From: Anaerolineae bacterium
Lineage (GTDB): Bacteria; Chloroflexota; Anaerolineae; Aggregatilineales; Phototrophicaceae
Reading direction: 5' to 3'
DNA: 39,702 nucleotides
Assembly (NCBI GenBank): GCA_026645945.1
Contig: JAPKMO010000034.1
Coordinates: 1 to 39,702 of the forward strand
Under the pieces are notes generated by a model, which saw only the letters and a program-made list of their open reading frames with translations, was not told where the DNA came from and ran no database searches. A program made the translations under genes and the position numbers. This document shows, in pieces, positions 9,159-17,382 of the stretch; positions within the stretch are counted from its first letter, which is position 1; every line of letters starts with the position of its first letter.

Positions 9159-11045
9159 ATGGCGGCTTTCCAACCCTCCGAACATATCCGGCATATCCTC
9201 GCCAGCCTGCCGACCAAACCCGGCTGCTACCTGATGAAGGATGAACGCGGCCAGGTTATCTACGTGGGCAAGGCGAAAAAACTGCGGAATCGCGTCCGCA
9301 GCTACTTTAATTCCAGCGCCGAGGCCTACCCCAAAACGCTGCGCCTGCGGGAGCAGGTGGCCGACATCGAGGTGATCGTCGCGGAAACGGAAGTCCAGGC
9401 GCTCATCCTGGAAGAAACGCTCATCAAACGCCACCTGCCGCGTTACAACATCATGCTCAAGGACGACAAACGCTACCCCTATATCCGGGTGCGCTGGCAG
9501 GACCCGTTCCCCAAAATCGAAACCACGCGCCGGGTCGAACAAGACGGCAGCCGCTACTTTGGGCCGTATACCGCCATGTGGGCGGTGCAGAATACGCTGC
9601 GAACGCTGCGGAAAGCCTTCCCCTACCTCACCTGCGACCGCACCATCACCGGCCAGGACGAACGCGCCTGCCTGTTTTACGACATCAAACTGTGCAATGC
9701 GCCCTGCATCGGCGCGGTCGGCCAGGACGAATACCGCGCCATGATCGGCGAATTGATGGACGTGTTGAGCGGCAAATCGGAAAAAGTGATGGCGCGGCTG
9801 CAAGCGGAAATGCAGCAGGCCGCCGAAAATCTCCAGTTCGAGCGGGCGGCGGCCATCCGCGACCAGCTTAAGGCCATCGAATACATCAACCAGCGGCACA
9901 AGGTCATCAACCCCCGCATGACCGACCATGACGTGATCGCCCTGGCCCGCGATCGCAGCGACGCCTGCGTGCAAATCCTGTTCATCCGCAACGGCAAGCT
10001 GGTCGGCAGCGATGCCCGGATGCTCGGCGGCGCGGACGGCGAACCGGACGCCGAAATTTTAAGCCAGTTCCTCACCCAGTTTTACGGCGACGTGGCCGAA
10101 GTCCCGCACGAGATTATTTTGCCGGACGAGGTAGAGGAAGCCCGCATCATCGAGCAGTGGTTGAAGGATAAACGCGGCGGCCATAAAGTGACCATCACCG
10201 TCCCCAAACGCGGCGACAAACACAACCTCATCAAAATGGCCGAGGAAAACGCCGGCGAAGCCCTGCGCATGATCCGCGCCCAGTGGGAAGCCGACACGCA
10301 CCGTCACGAACAGGGGTTGGCGGAACTCCAGGAGGCGCTTAAACTGCCGGCGCCGCCCAACCGCATCGAATGCTACGACATCAGCACCACCCAGGGGACG
10401 GCTATCGTCGCCAGCCGCGTGATGTTCGTGCGCGGCGCGCCGCGTAAAAGTGAATACCGGCGCTTTAACATCCGCTCGGTTACGCACAGCGGCTCGGACG
10501 ATTACCAGTCCATGCGCGAGGCACTCACCCGGCGTTTCAACCGCTATCAGAAAGCCCTCAGCGACCCCTCGACAGTCGCCCCCGGCCAGACCGACCACGA
10601 CGAAACCTGGCGGCTGCTGCCCGATTTGCTGATGGTGGACGGCGGCAAGGGGCAGCTTAACGTGGCCGTCGAGGTGCTGAAGGAGTTCGGCCTGCTGGAG
10701 CGCGTCCCGGTGGTGGCGCTGGCAAAACAGTTTGAAGAACTTTACCAGCCGGACAACCCCACACCGATCATCCTGCCCCGGCGCGGCCAGGCGCTTTACC
10801 TGGTGCAGCGCATCCGCGACGAAGCCCACCGCTTCGCCATCACCACGCACCGCCAGCAGCGCGCCAAAATCGGCATGGCGAGCCGCCTGGAAACCATACC
10901 CGGCATCGGGCCGAAAAAACGTAAGGCGCTGCTCAAAGCCTTCGGCAACTCGATTGACGCCATCAAAGCGGCCAGCATCGAGGAGCTGACCGCTGTGCCG
11001 GGCATCAGTGAAATGCTGGCGCTGTCGCTGAAGGAACTGCTTTAA
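9159..11045 (+). CDS. uvrC: Excinuclease ABC subunit C
   Basis: A 628-residue UvrC, which makes the dual incision in nucleotide excision repair with UvrAB. An N-terminal GIY-YIG nuclease (residues 19-100; GCY at 22-24, YVG at 35-37, R43) makes the 3' cut. A UVR motif for UvrB contact is at about 203-238. The RNase-H-like 5' nuclease domain (about 370-545) contains RIECYDIS, DLLMVDGGKGQLN and HRFAITTHR. Two helix-hairpin-helix motifs end the protein (LETIPGIGPKKRKALL, LTAVPGISEMLALSL). Length and domain order are normal; the only oddity is Cys23 replacing Ile in GIY. The stop overlaps that of the convergent membrane-protein gene by 4 bp. A TACAAT at 9113-9118 is a possible -10. Confidence 0.97.
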   Translation: MAAFQPSEHIRHILASLPTKPGCYLMKDERGQVIYVGKAKKLRNRVRSYFNSSAEAYPKTLRLREQVADIEVIVAETEVQALILEETLIKRHLPRYNIMLKDDKRYPYIRVRWQDPFPKIETTRRVEQDGSRYFGPYTAMWAVQNTLRTLRKAFPYLTCDRTITGQDERACLFYDIKLCNAPCIGAVGQDEYRAMIGELMDVLSGKSEKVMARLQAEMQQAAENLQFERAAAIRDQLKAIEYINQRHKVINPRMTDHDVIALARDRSDACVQILFIRNGKLVGSDARMLGGADGEPDAEILSQFLTQFYGDVAEVPHEIILPDEVEEARIIEQWLKDKRGGHKVTITVPKRGDKHNLIKMAEENAGEALRMIRAQWEADTHRHEQGLAELQEALKLPAPPNRIECYDISTTQGTAIVASRVMFVRGAPRKSEYRRFNIRSVTHSGSDDYQSMREALTRRFNRYQKALSDPSTVAPGQTDHDETWRLLPDLLMVDGGKGQLNVAVEVLKEFGLLERVPVVALAKQFEELYQPDNPTPIILPRRGQALYLVQRIRDEAHRFAITTHRQQRAKIGMASRLETIPGIGPKKRKALLKAFGNSIDAIKAASIEELTAVPGISEMLALSLKELL

Positions 11046-12196
11046 ACCGGCGCGGCAGCTTCCGGCTGCGGCGCTTCGCGCTCGTAAAGGTTCAGCGCCA
11101 GCCATAAGGTTATCCAGATCGGCAGGGCGTAACCCAGATGGAAAAGGAAGGTATTCAATTTTGGTAGGTAAACGCCCGACGAACGGTAGATCAGGAACGG
11201 CACCAGTCCCATACCGAACAGCATCAGCGCCCAGATAACCAGCAGGCCGGTTTTGCGGACGCGCCAGTTTTCGGTCAGCAACAGCCAGGCCGGGCAGACG
11301 ATTAGCGGCACGAACACCCCTAACAGAATCATGAGGGTCAGTTCCGCCCCCTGATACTCGTCTATGGTAAAAAATGTCACCAGCGCCCCCAACCCGGCCA
11401 TGACGGCCACCAGCGCCGGCAGCCCCGACCGCCGCAGGATACGGACGCCCATCACGGCGATGAACAGCGCCGTAACGCTGTAACCCAGCATCCAGGCCGC
11501 CTGCCAGATGATCGGCGCGTCGAGCGGTGTATTGTGCAGCGCAATCCACAAACCCAGGTTGAGCGTCAGAACCACCAGCGCAATGCGTAACAGGGCGGCG
11601 GAGCGTCTGGCCGTCCGGTAAAGAATGGCAAGCGCGGCGAGGCAGACGATAACATAAAGCGCATGGCGATAGTTCACGATTGTGCCGCTTTGCAGCGCCC
11701 GGATGCCGGTGTTCATAGCCGGTGACCAGATGTTGATAACCAGGAAACCAAACGCAAAAATCAGAAACCCGGCGGTATAACCGCCCCAGAACTCGAGGCG
11801 CGGGATTAACCCCACGCGCCCCAGCAGGCAGCCGCCCGCGCCGATGAGCGCCGCCAGACCGTAGGGTATCCACTCGCCCTGCAAAACGTCCGGGTCGAAC
11901 AGCAGCAGGGCCGCCAGCGCCGGCAGCAGAAAGACCAGGGCAGTCGTTTTATCCACACGCCCGGATAAAGATGAGTTCATCAGCTTCCCCCTCCAGGAAT
12001 CGCGGCCTTCCCTCCAGGCCGACAGGATGACATCCGGCAGCAGGCGCAGCCACAGCCGCGCCGGCCCCAGGCGGCAGCGGCGCGCGTCCCGGTACTGGTC
12101 ACGGAAAAGCTGCTCCATTAAAGGGCCGTAGTCCCGGCGGTGATCGGCGGGGTACAGCCACAGCAGCGCCCGGAAAAACCGCTCCGCCCGGCGCAT
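11042..12196 (-). CDS. Polytopic membrane protein encoded with PadR regulator
   Basis: About 384 residues. A cytoplasmic N-terminus of some 75 residues (RALLWLYPADHRRDYGPLMEQLFRD) resembles the prefix found in many PadR-linked membrane proteins and permease-like proteins. It is followed by roughly nine hydrophobic helices and a short acidic/Pro tail. The start at 12196 gives a TGATG overlap with the padR stop, implying translational coupling; the frame stays open for 30 codons upstream but that stretch reads as low-complexity antisense of padR. The PadR partner probably controls its expression. Substrate and function are unknown. The 3' end overlaps the convergent uvrC stop by 4 bp. Confidence 0.8.
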   Translation of the reverse strand: MRRAERFFRALLWLYPADHRRDYGPLMEQLFRDQYRDARRCRLGPARLWLRLLPDVILSAWREGRDSWRGKLMNSSLSGRVDKTTALVFLLPALAALLLFDPDVLQGEWIPYGLAALIGAGGCLLGRVGLIPRLEFWGGYTAGFLIFAFGFLVINIWSPAMNTGIRALQSGTIVNYRHALYVIVCLAALAILYRTARRSAALLRIALVVLTLNLGLWIALHNTPLDAPIIWQAAWMLGYSVTALFIAVMGVRILRRSGLPALVAVMAGLGALVTFFTIDEYQGAELTLMILLGVFVPLIVCPAWLLLTENWRVRKTGLLVIWALMLFGMGLVPFLIYRSSGVYLPKLNTFLFHLGYALPIWITLWLALNLYEREAPQPEAAAPV

Positions 12197-12555
12197 CAGT
12201 CCGCCTCCAACACGCGGCGCGCCTGCGCCACCCGCACCAGCCCATCCAGCCGGCGCGCTTCCGCCCCGGCGACCAGCCGCCCCCATTCGGTCAGCCGGTA
12301 ATAACGGCGGCGTTCGTCGTCCAGCGCCGGGTCGGGGCGGTCGTCGCTTTCTTCGATCAATCCCGCCGCCAGCATCCGTTTGATTGTGCCGTACAGCGTC
12401 CCTGGCCCCATTTTGATCTGCCCGCCGGTGAGGCCGTTCACCTCCTGGCTGATGCTGTAGCCATGTTTTTCGCCGCCGGCCAGCGCTAGCAGAATGTGAA
12501 AGACCGCCGGGGTCAGCGGCAGCAGGTCTTCAGGGCGTGCGTTCTGCGAAATCAT
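12196..12555 (-). CDS. PadR-family transcriptional regulator
   Basis: A 119-residue winged-helix regulator. TPAVFHILLALAGGEKHGYSISQEV, KMGPGTLYGTIKRMLAAGLIEES and RRRYYRLTEWGR are the classic PadR signature (helices 1-4 and wing). A short C-terminal helix provides dimerisation, as in the PadR-s1 subgroup. The ATG at 12555 was chosen because the family begins there; upstream sequence holds a palindrome at 12579-12593 that is a good candidate operator for autorepression. It overlaps the start of the downstream membrane-protein gene by one base. The inducer is unknown. Confidence 0.92.
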   Translation of the reverse strand: MISQNARPEDLLPLTPAVFHILLALAGGEKHGYSISQEVNGLTGGQIKMGPGTLYGTIKRMLAAGLIEESDDRPDPALDDERRRYYRLTEWGRLVAGAEARRLDGLVRVAQARRVLEAD

Positions 12556-12578
12556 ACCGCGTATATCCGTTCTCGATG

Positions 12579-12593
12579 TATCTGTTACAGATA
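12579..12593. promoter_or_regulatory. Candidate PadR operator (15-bp palindrome)
   Basis: TATCTGTTACAGATA is a perfect inverted repeat around one central base. It lies 23 bp upstream of the padR ATG and overlaps the AT-rich sequence where the minus-strand promoter should be. Local autorepression is common for PadR proteins. No protection data exist, so this is a sequence-only call. Confidence 0.55.
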
Positions 12594-12736
12594 TAGTATG
12601 CCGGAAAAGGCAGCCTGTCAAGCGGCGCGTTTTTTACGTGGCCCTAATAAAAATCTGCACAGCTTTTTAGGCGCTTGCGGGTTAAATCAAGTAGTATGGA
12701 GTATGCAAACCCGCCAAGTAGAAAGTCTGACCGTCC

Positions 12737-13408
12737 GTGTCCGAACTGTTGAGCGAGATCGCGCAATTTTTAGAAGCCGCGATGGTGACGATTGGCTATC
12801 CCGGCATTTTCCTGGTGATGTTCGCCGAAAACATCTTCACGCCCATCCCAACCGAACCGTTCATGCCGATGGCCGGCATCATGGCGGCGCAGGGCAAGTT
12901 CGCCGTGTTTAGCGTCTGGCTGGCGGCCACGCTGGGCGCGCTGACGGGTTCGCTGGTGTTATACGGCCTGGGCAAATGGGCCGGCGAGCCGGTCGTGCGG
13001 GGACTCATCCGCCGCTTTGGGCGTTACGCCGGCCTGTCCGAAAACGAACTTGACCGAGGCATAAGCCTGTTCAACCGCTACGGCGGCGCGATGGTTTTTG
13101 TCGGGCGCTGGATACCGATGGTCAGGCCGACCGTTTCGGTGGTTTCGGGCATCTGCCGCCTGTCGCTGCCGGTGTTTATCATCTTCACGGCGCTCAGCTC
13201 GGCCATCGTCAACGCCTTCTGGGTCGGCGTTGGTTATCTGCTGGGCGAAAATTGGGAAGAAATCCTGGCCGGCTTTAACCAGTACCAGGGCGTGCTGCTG
13301 CCGCTTATGGTCGTCGCGGCGCTGGCGGCTGCCGGCGTGGTGGCTTATCGCTGGCTGCGCGGTCGGCGAAGCGCTCTGGGGGAAAAAATCGCCACCGCCG
13401 GCGACTGA
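12737..13408 (+). CDS. DedA-family membrane protein
   Basis: A 223-residue DedA/Tvp38-type integral membrane protein with about five hydrophobic segments. Conserved residues include the acidic re-entrant motif E31-NIFTPIPTE-40 and the basic motif GRWIPMVRPTVSVVSG near residues 124-139. DedA proteins are needed for membrane homeostasis, and some members flip undecaprenyl phosphate or phosphatidylethanolamine. A GTG start at 12737 is used because the amphipathic N-terminus (SELLSEIAQFLEAA) is normal for the family; an ATG at 12782 would remove it. Divergent from padR, with about 180 bp between the starts. Confidence 0.9.
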   Translation: MSELLSEIAQFLEAAMVTIGYPGIFLVMFAENIFTPIPTEPFMPMAGIMAAQGKFAVFSVWLAATLGALTGSLVLYGLGKWAGEPVVRGLIRRFGRYAGLSENELDRGISLFNRYGGAMVFVGRWIPMVRPTVSVVSGICRLSLPVFIIFTALSSAIVNAFWVGVGYLLGENWEEILAGFNQYQGVLLPLMVVAALAAAGVVAYRWLRGRRSALGEKIATAGD

Positions 13409-13452
13409 ACGCGCCAAATTCTGGCGGTCAGCTTCAAAAAGCGCCGTTTATA

Positions 13453-14262
13453 TCAGCCGTTATTGAGGAACTGCCGGACAGTTTCGTGGAAGCGCGTATA
13501 TTCGTCCAGCATGGGGAAGTGGCCGGACTGCTCGAAGACGGCGATCTGGCTGTGCGGCGCGTATTGTTTGAGCGGCTGCCACTGGTTGGGGCTGACGATG
13601 CGATCTTTTTTGCCGTAAATGCCCAGGATAGGCATCTTTAGTTCCCCAATGCGGGGGCGCAGGTCGGTTTCGCGCAGCGTGCCGATGCTCTCAAAAAATG
13701 GGCCGACCGTTAGCTTGGACAGGTCGGAATTGAACATCTGGCCCAGCGCCTTGCCGTCTTTCGCCAACCCATAGGCCGCCACCCGCAGCGAAGCCCGCAG
13801 CCCACCCATGAACATATCGAACAAAAACGGCGCGGTTTCCGCCAGACCCATCCAGCCCCGGTGTCCGGCCAGCCGCAGCAGCGGGTTAAGCGACGTGCCG
13901 ACGATGGGCGAGCCGATGACGATCACCTTAACGACTTTTTCCGGGTAACGAACGGCAGCCGTCAGCGAAACCGTGCCGCCCATCGAGTGGCCGACCAGCG
14001 GCGCTTTGACGATGCCCAACCGGTCCATGAACTGGTTAACCAGCGTGACGAAGTTGTTGACCGAAAAATCCGCCCCCTGGTCGCCGGATTCACCAAAGCC
14101 CCAGAAATCCAGGGCATAGGTGCGAAATTCCTTCCCCAGTTCTTCGATGGTGCGCCGCCACAGCATCCACGAGCCAAGCCAGCCATGCAACAAAAGAACA
14201 GGGCGTCCACGACCGTAAGTTTCATAGTGAACAATACCCTGTTCAGTTACCAGAGTCGCCAC
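13453..14262 (-). CDS. Alpha/beta hydrolase (intact catalytic triad)
   Basis: A 269-residue hydrolase. The nucleophile elbow is G91-H-S93-M-G-G, the acid is probably D220 (YGKKDRIV) and the base is H248 (SGHFPMLDE). The oxyanion-hole motif is LLLHGWLGS at 23-31. The family includes esterases, epoxide hydrolases and C-C hydrolases; no lid feature identifies a substrate. It is the last gene of a minus-strand set after the DUF4388 protein and the small GTPase, 39 bp after the GTPase stop. It is clearly paralogous to the pseudo-hydrolase at 31691-32698 (shared GRGRPVLLLH, then GSW, then a GFG motif), which also follows a signalling gene. Confidence 0.88.
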   Translation of the reverse strand: MATLVTEQGIVHYETYGRGRPVLLLHGWLGSWMLWRRTIEELGKEFRTYALDFWGFGESGDQGADFSVNNFVTLVNQFMDRLGIVKAPLVGHSMGGTVSLTAAVRYPEKVVKVIVIGSPIVGTSLNPLLRLAGHRGWMGLAETAPFLFDMFMGGLRASLRVAAYGLAKDGKALGQMFNSDLSKLTVGPFFESIGTLRETDLRPRIGELKMPILGIYGKKDRIVSPNQWQPLKQYAPHSQIAVFEQSGHFPMLDEYTRFHETVRQFLNNG

Positions 14263-14301
14263 GAGGGTTCCGCCTTTAAGAATGGTGAGGTGATAACCGC
14301 T

Positions 14302-14835
14302 CTAGGTGTCCATTTCCTCCAGGATCGAATAGAGCAGTTCAAGCAGGACATTCTTCACGCTTTCCTTATCTTTAGCGACGCACGGCAGCAGTTTGACGCC
14401 TTCTTCGATACGCAGGGCAATACGCAGGTCGTCGGCGCTCCAGGCATCAGGATGATCCTGTTTGTTGGCCGCCACCACGTAAGGGGTGGGCGCGTAGGCG
14501 CGGAAGGTTTCCAGGATGCTTTTGGCCTCGCGGAAGGTTTCCGGCTTGGAGCTGTCCACCATCACTACAAAACCTAACATCCCTTCCGCCAGGATTTCCC
14601 ACATAAAGTCGAAGCGGCGCTGGCCGGGCGTGCCGAACAGATACAGCACCAGGTCATCATCTACCGTGATGCGCCCAAAGTCCATTGCGACGGTGGTTAC
14701 GTCTTTCTGGCGTTTCTCGGCAGGTGTCGTGATTTCCCGCTCGGTGGAGACAACTTCAATCTCGCTGATCGAACGGATGAACTCAGTTTTACCGGCGCTA
14801 AACGGCCCTGTGATAACCATTTTGACAGTTTGCAT
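14302..14835 (-). CDS. Small Ras-like GTPase (CvnD/MglA-like)
   Basis: A 177-residue GTP-binding protein. The P-loop G10-PFSAGK-T17 is intact, G3 is LFGTPGQRRF (68-76) with Gln72 where Ras has its catalytic Gln, and the base-specificity motif NKQD is at 124-127. The GTPG form of switch II rather than DxxG is characteristic of the bacterial Cvn/Rag-like branch. Such GTPases act in polarity or signalling complexes, usually with a Roadblock-type regulator; here the partner 46 bp upstream is a DUF4388 protein. The start at 14835 (MQTVKMVITGP) fits the family; the 23 codons upstream do not. Confidence 0.88.
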   Translation of the reverse strand: MQTVKMVITGPFSAGKTEFIRSISEIEVVSTEREITTPAEKRQKDVTTVAMDFGRITVDDDLVLYLFGTPGQRRFDFMWEILAEGMLGFVVMVDSSKPETFREAKSILETFRAYAPTPYVVAANKQDHPDAWSADDLRIALRIEEGVKLLPCVAKDKESVKNVLLELLYSILEEMDT

Positions 14836-14881
14836 AGTGTACTCGCTCTTCCGGTACAATGTCCTCGTGGACTTCAGGACG

Positions 14882-15766
14882 CTAGATAGACCGAATCTTA
14901 TCAATCAGTCGGTTGACCACTACTTTCTGAACCTGCGGCTTGGTGGGAACGGGCCGGCGCGTCGTCTTGGCGGCGACCGACTGCTCCATACCTGGCGGTT
15001 TCACCAGTTCGACCAGGCCGGCTTGTTCCAGGCCGTAGACGATACGCCGGATTTCGATTTCCGACATATTGTTGGCTTTGGCGATCTGGCGAATCGAGTT
15101 TTTGGGGTTGACGAACGAAACCACCCGCCATTCTTCGACGCTGAGGTGAATGCCCTTAAACTTCTCTTTCGGGTTTTCGGGAAATTTAAGCGCCATATCG
15201 AGGTTCGGCAGGTGCTGGTTCAGTTCTTCGATTTCGCGGATGCGGCGCGCGCCTTCGATGATGACGTTCTCTAGGTCAATCGGCACCTGGATGCGGTTGT
15301 TATCCGGCAGCACGTCGTCGTCAAAGCGGAACGGCTCCTGATTCCACGACAGCAGGTTATACACCACATCCAGCGTATGCTGCTGGATGCAGCTCACCAC
15401 ATCGTTCTGCGAAACGTAGTTGGCATTAATCAGCAGCAGCGCCAGGGCTTTGTCCGCCGTGTTTTTCGCGCGCTCCCGGATGATGCGCGCCTGCTCGTCG
15501 GTTAGCTTGCCGGCTTTGTTCAGCACCGAAACCAGATTGCCGTCCTGGTCGTCCATCATGGCATAAATGAGCTTGCCGCTGCGAAAAGAGACTTTGGCAC
15601 GTTCTGGCCCGGCGGTGATTTTCTCCCGCTTTTTCCCGTTCACCTCTTCAAACTCGCCGGTTTTATTCGCTTTGAAGATGGTGAGCGTCCCGGTTTTCCC
15701 GGCGAGATTGATGAGATTGAGGAGCTGCGTGGTGCTAAAATCCCTCAGTTCGCCCTTTAATGGCAT
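14882..15766 (-). CDS. DUF4388 (PATAN) protein with C-terminal winged helix
   Basis: A 294-residue protein. The N-terminus, MPLKGELRDFSTTQLLNLIN followed by AGKTGTLTIF, is a textbook DUF4388/PATAN start, a domain common in Deinococcus, Chloroflexi and Myxobacteria signalling proteins. The central helical part (VVSCIQQHTLDVVYNLLSW) continues the domain. Residues about 205-255 (VEEWRVVSFVNPKNSIRQIA, then MSEIEIRRIVYGLEQAGLVE) form a winged-helix module. A basic tail ends the protein. AGGGGG upstream of the ATG is a good ribosome site. It sits 46 bp ahead of the GTPase gene, suggesting a regulator or effector for that GTPase; PATAN proteins in cyanobacteria bind response regulators and affect motility. 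Confidence 0.85.
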   Translation of the reverse strand: MPLKGELRDFSTTQLLNLINLAGKTGTLTIFKANKTGEFEEVNGKKREKITAGPERAKVSFRSGKLIYAMMDDQDGNLVSVLNKAGKLTDEQARIIRERAKNTADKALALLLINANYVSQNDVVSCIQQHTLDVVYNLLSWNQEPFRFDDDVLPDNNRIQVPIDLENVIIEGARRIREIEELNQHLPNLDMALKFPENPKEKFKGIHLSVEEWRVVSFVNPKNSIRQIAKANNMSEIEIRRIVYGLEQAGLVELVKPPGMEQSVAAKTTRRPVPTKPQVQKVVVNRLIDKIRSI

Positions 15767-15938
15767 TTGGGCCCCCTACAAAAATTGAATGCCAAGCCAT
15801 TTCGCACTTGAACCATAACTTCGTGCATAACACCGACCTGTTTGTGATTATAGCTAACGCCCTGAATCGCGTCAACCAGAGCCATCTGCCCTGCATTTTA
15901 GTGCAAGTTGGTTATCCAGACAATCCACCCACTTATAT

Positions 15939-15944
15939 TATAAT
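15939..15944 (+). promoter_or_regulatory. Possible -10 element for the DUF3048 gene
   Basis: TATAAT in an AT-rich patch 33 bp before the ATG at 15977. No well-spaced -35 box is visible (the nearest TTGGTT is 25 bp away), so support is the consensus -10 and position only. Confidence 0.3.
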
Positions 15945-15976
15945 GCAGCTCTGTGCTGGCTGCGGAATGGTGTGCG

Positions 15977-17086
15977 ATGTTCAAACGAGTTTTTGTCGGT
16001 CTGTTAATCGGGTGCGGGGGGTGTATTATGCCCATCACAACGCCCGCGCCGCCGACTCCCCTTCATCTTACAACCGAAACGCCGGAAGCCAAAATTGAGA
16101 ATATCGTTCCTGCCGGAGTCATCGGCCCGGATGTGTTTCCCGCCGGCGTAAACCCCTTGACCGGCCTGGAAGTGGACGACCCTTCGGCGCTCAACCGCCG
16201 CCCGATGGTCGTCAAAATCTCCAACGCGCCGCCGTTGGTGCGCCCCCAGGCCGGCATCGGCGCGGCAGACCTGGTGTTCGAGCATTATGCCGAAGGCGGA
16301 CTAACGCGCTTTTCGGCGGTTTTTTACGGCCAGTCGCCTGACCGGGTGGGGTCAATCCGCAGCGCCCGGCTGATTGATTATGAACTGGTGCCGATGTACG
16401 GCGCGATACTGGCTTTTTCCGGGGCCAGCACCGGCGTGGACGAACGGCTGAACGGTTCGGAGTTCGCCGACCGGCTGTTCCGGGGCGTGGCTTATGGGCT
16501 TCCTTATTACTGGCGCGACGAGGAAATCGAAGTGCCGCACAACCTGTTCGCCAACCCCAACGCGCTGTGGGCGCTGGCGACCCGGCGCGAGGTCAACCAG
16601 AAGCCGGAACTGCGCGGCCTGGCCTTTTCCCCCGCGCCGCCGGACGGCGGCAGACCGGCATCCCGCATTGATCTGCGCTACCGGGCGACGCGCATCCTGT
16701 GGTCGTATGACGCCAAAAGCGGGCTGTACAAACGCTTCGCCGACGGCCAGGGTCACTTCGACGCCAACACGCTGAAGCAGGTGACGGCGGCCAATATCGT
16801 CATCATCTACGCCGATCACCAGTTCACGGACATCGTGGAGAGCCGCTTCCAGGACAGCGTCAGCTACAGCATCGAAATCAAACTGTGGTTCGAGGGCGAT
16901 GCGGTGCTGTTCCGCGATGGGCGGCGCTACGAAGGCCGCTGGGTGCGCCCCACGCGCGAAAGTATGATCGGCCTGCGGACGGACGACGGCGACCTGCTGT
17001 ACCTCAAGCCGGGCAACACCTGGTTTCAGGTGGTGCGCCTGCCGGAGCAGCAGGAGCCGCTGGAAGAATGGCTGCGCGTGGAGTGA
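15977..17086 (+). CDS. DUF3048 (YerB-like) lipoprotein
   Basis: A 369-residue protein. A short signal sequence with a lipobox-like LIGC (Cys13) and a second Cys16 suggests a lipoprotein, followed by a Pro/Thr linker. The DUF3048 N-domain shows NPLTGLEVDDPSALNRRPMV, RPQAGIGAADLVFEHYAEGG, LTRFSAVFYGQ and VGSIRSARLIDYELV. The C-domain (DUF3048_C) covers about residues 235-365 and ends GDLLYLKPGNTWFQVVRL. The family is extracytoplasmic and its biochemical role is unknown. ATG 15977 is used because the signal sequence starts there; an ATG-like extension eight codons upstream disrupts it. It is followed by 296 bp without a gene. Confidence 0.88.
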   Translation: MFKRVFVGLLIGCGGCIMPITTPAPPTPLHLTTETPEAKIENIVPAGVIGPDVFPAGVNPLTGLEVDDPSALNRRPMVVKISNAPPLVRPQAGIGAADLVFEHYAEGGLTRFSAVFYGQSPDRVGSIRSARLIDYELVPMYGAILAFSGASTGVDERLNGSEFADRLFRGVAYGLPYYWRDEEIEVPHNLFANPNALWALATRREVNQKPELRGLAFSPAPPDGGRPASRIDLRYRATRILWSYDAKSGLYKRFADGQGHFDANTLKQVTAANIVIIYADHQFTDIVESRFQDSVSYSIEIKLWFEGDAVLFRDGRRYEGRWVRPTRESMIGLRTDDGDLLYLKPGNTWFQVVRLPEQQEPLEEWLRVE

Positions 17087-17172
17087 GAACGAACCCTCCA
17101 GCAGGGCAATCGCATATAAACGGCACAAGTGTTCTCAATCTGCTTCTCGACCCCCTCCGTCCCTTCGGGACA

Positions 17173-17262
17173 CCTCCCCCGTATACAGGGGAGGATGAAT
17201 GCTCGCGCGACACGTCCCCCTCCCCGTTCCCCGTATACGGGGAGGGCTGGGGAGGGGTCTGA
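17173..17262. repeat. Pair of GTATAC-centred inverted repeats
   Basis: The first palindrome, 17173-17194, pairs CCTCCCC with GGGGAGG around GTATAC with one mismatch. The second contains TCCCCGTATACGGGGA, perfect, at 17228-17243, and is followed by a further GGGCTGGGGAGGGG. The two are separated by 33 bp. They look like a composite intergenic repeat; no terminal T-run is present. Confidence 0.65.
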
Positions 17263-17339
17263 AAGAGCCATGAGCCGGTTAAGATTGGATATGCAATCGC
17301 CCTGCCCTCCAGTTGCAAGCGAGGCCCGCAATTCCGGTC

Positions 17340-17345
17340 TATAAT
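17340..17345 (+). promoter_or_regulatory. Possible -10 element for the pseudo-protease operon
   Basis: TATAAT located 38 bp before the ATG at 17383. TTGCAA at 17313-17318 could be a -35, but the 21-bp spacing is too long for a standard promoter. Confidence 0.3.
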
Positions 17346-17382
17346 AGAATTATCTGTTAATCATGCGCTTATTCAGCCGATC

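Larger units (their letters stand above)
17087..17382. other. Gene-free 296-bp stretch with GTATAC palindromes
   Basis: No gene is seen. Two GC-rich palindromes centred on GTATAC occur (17173-17194 and 17228-17243), flanked by further CCCTCC/GGGAGGG repeats to about 17262. The sequence downstream contains TATAAT at 17340-17345, a possible -10 for the next gene. Confidence 0.6.

Noticed and set aside
10059..11873. 604-codon minus-strand open frame over uvrC
   Set aside because: Shadow of uvrC and of the adjacent membrane protein; no domain of its own.
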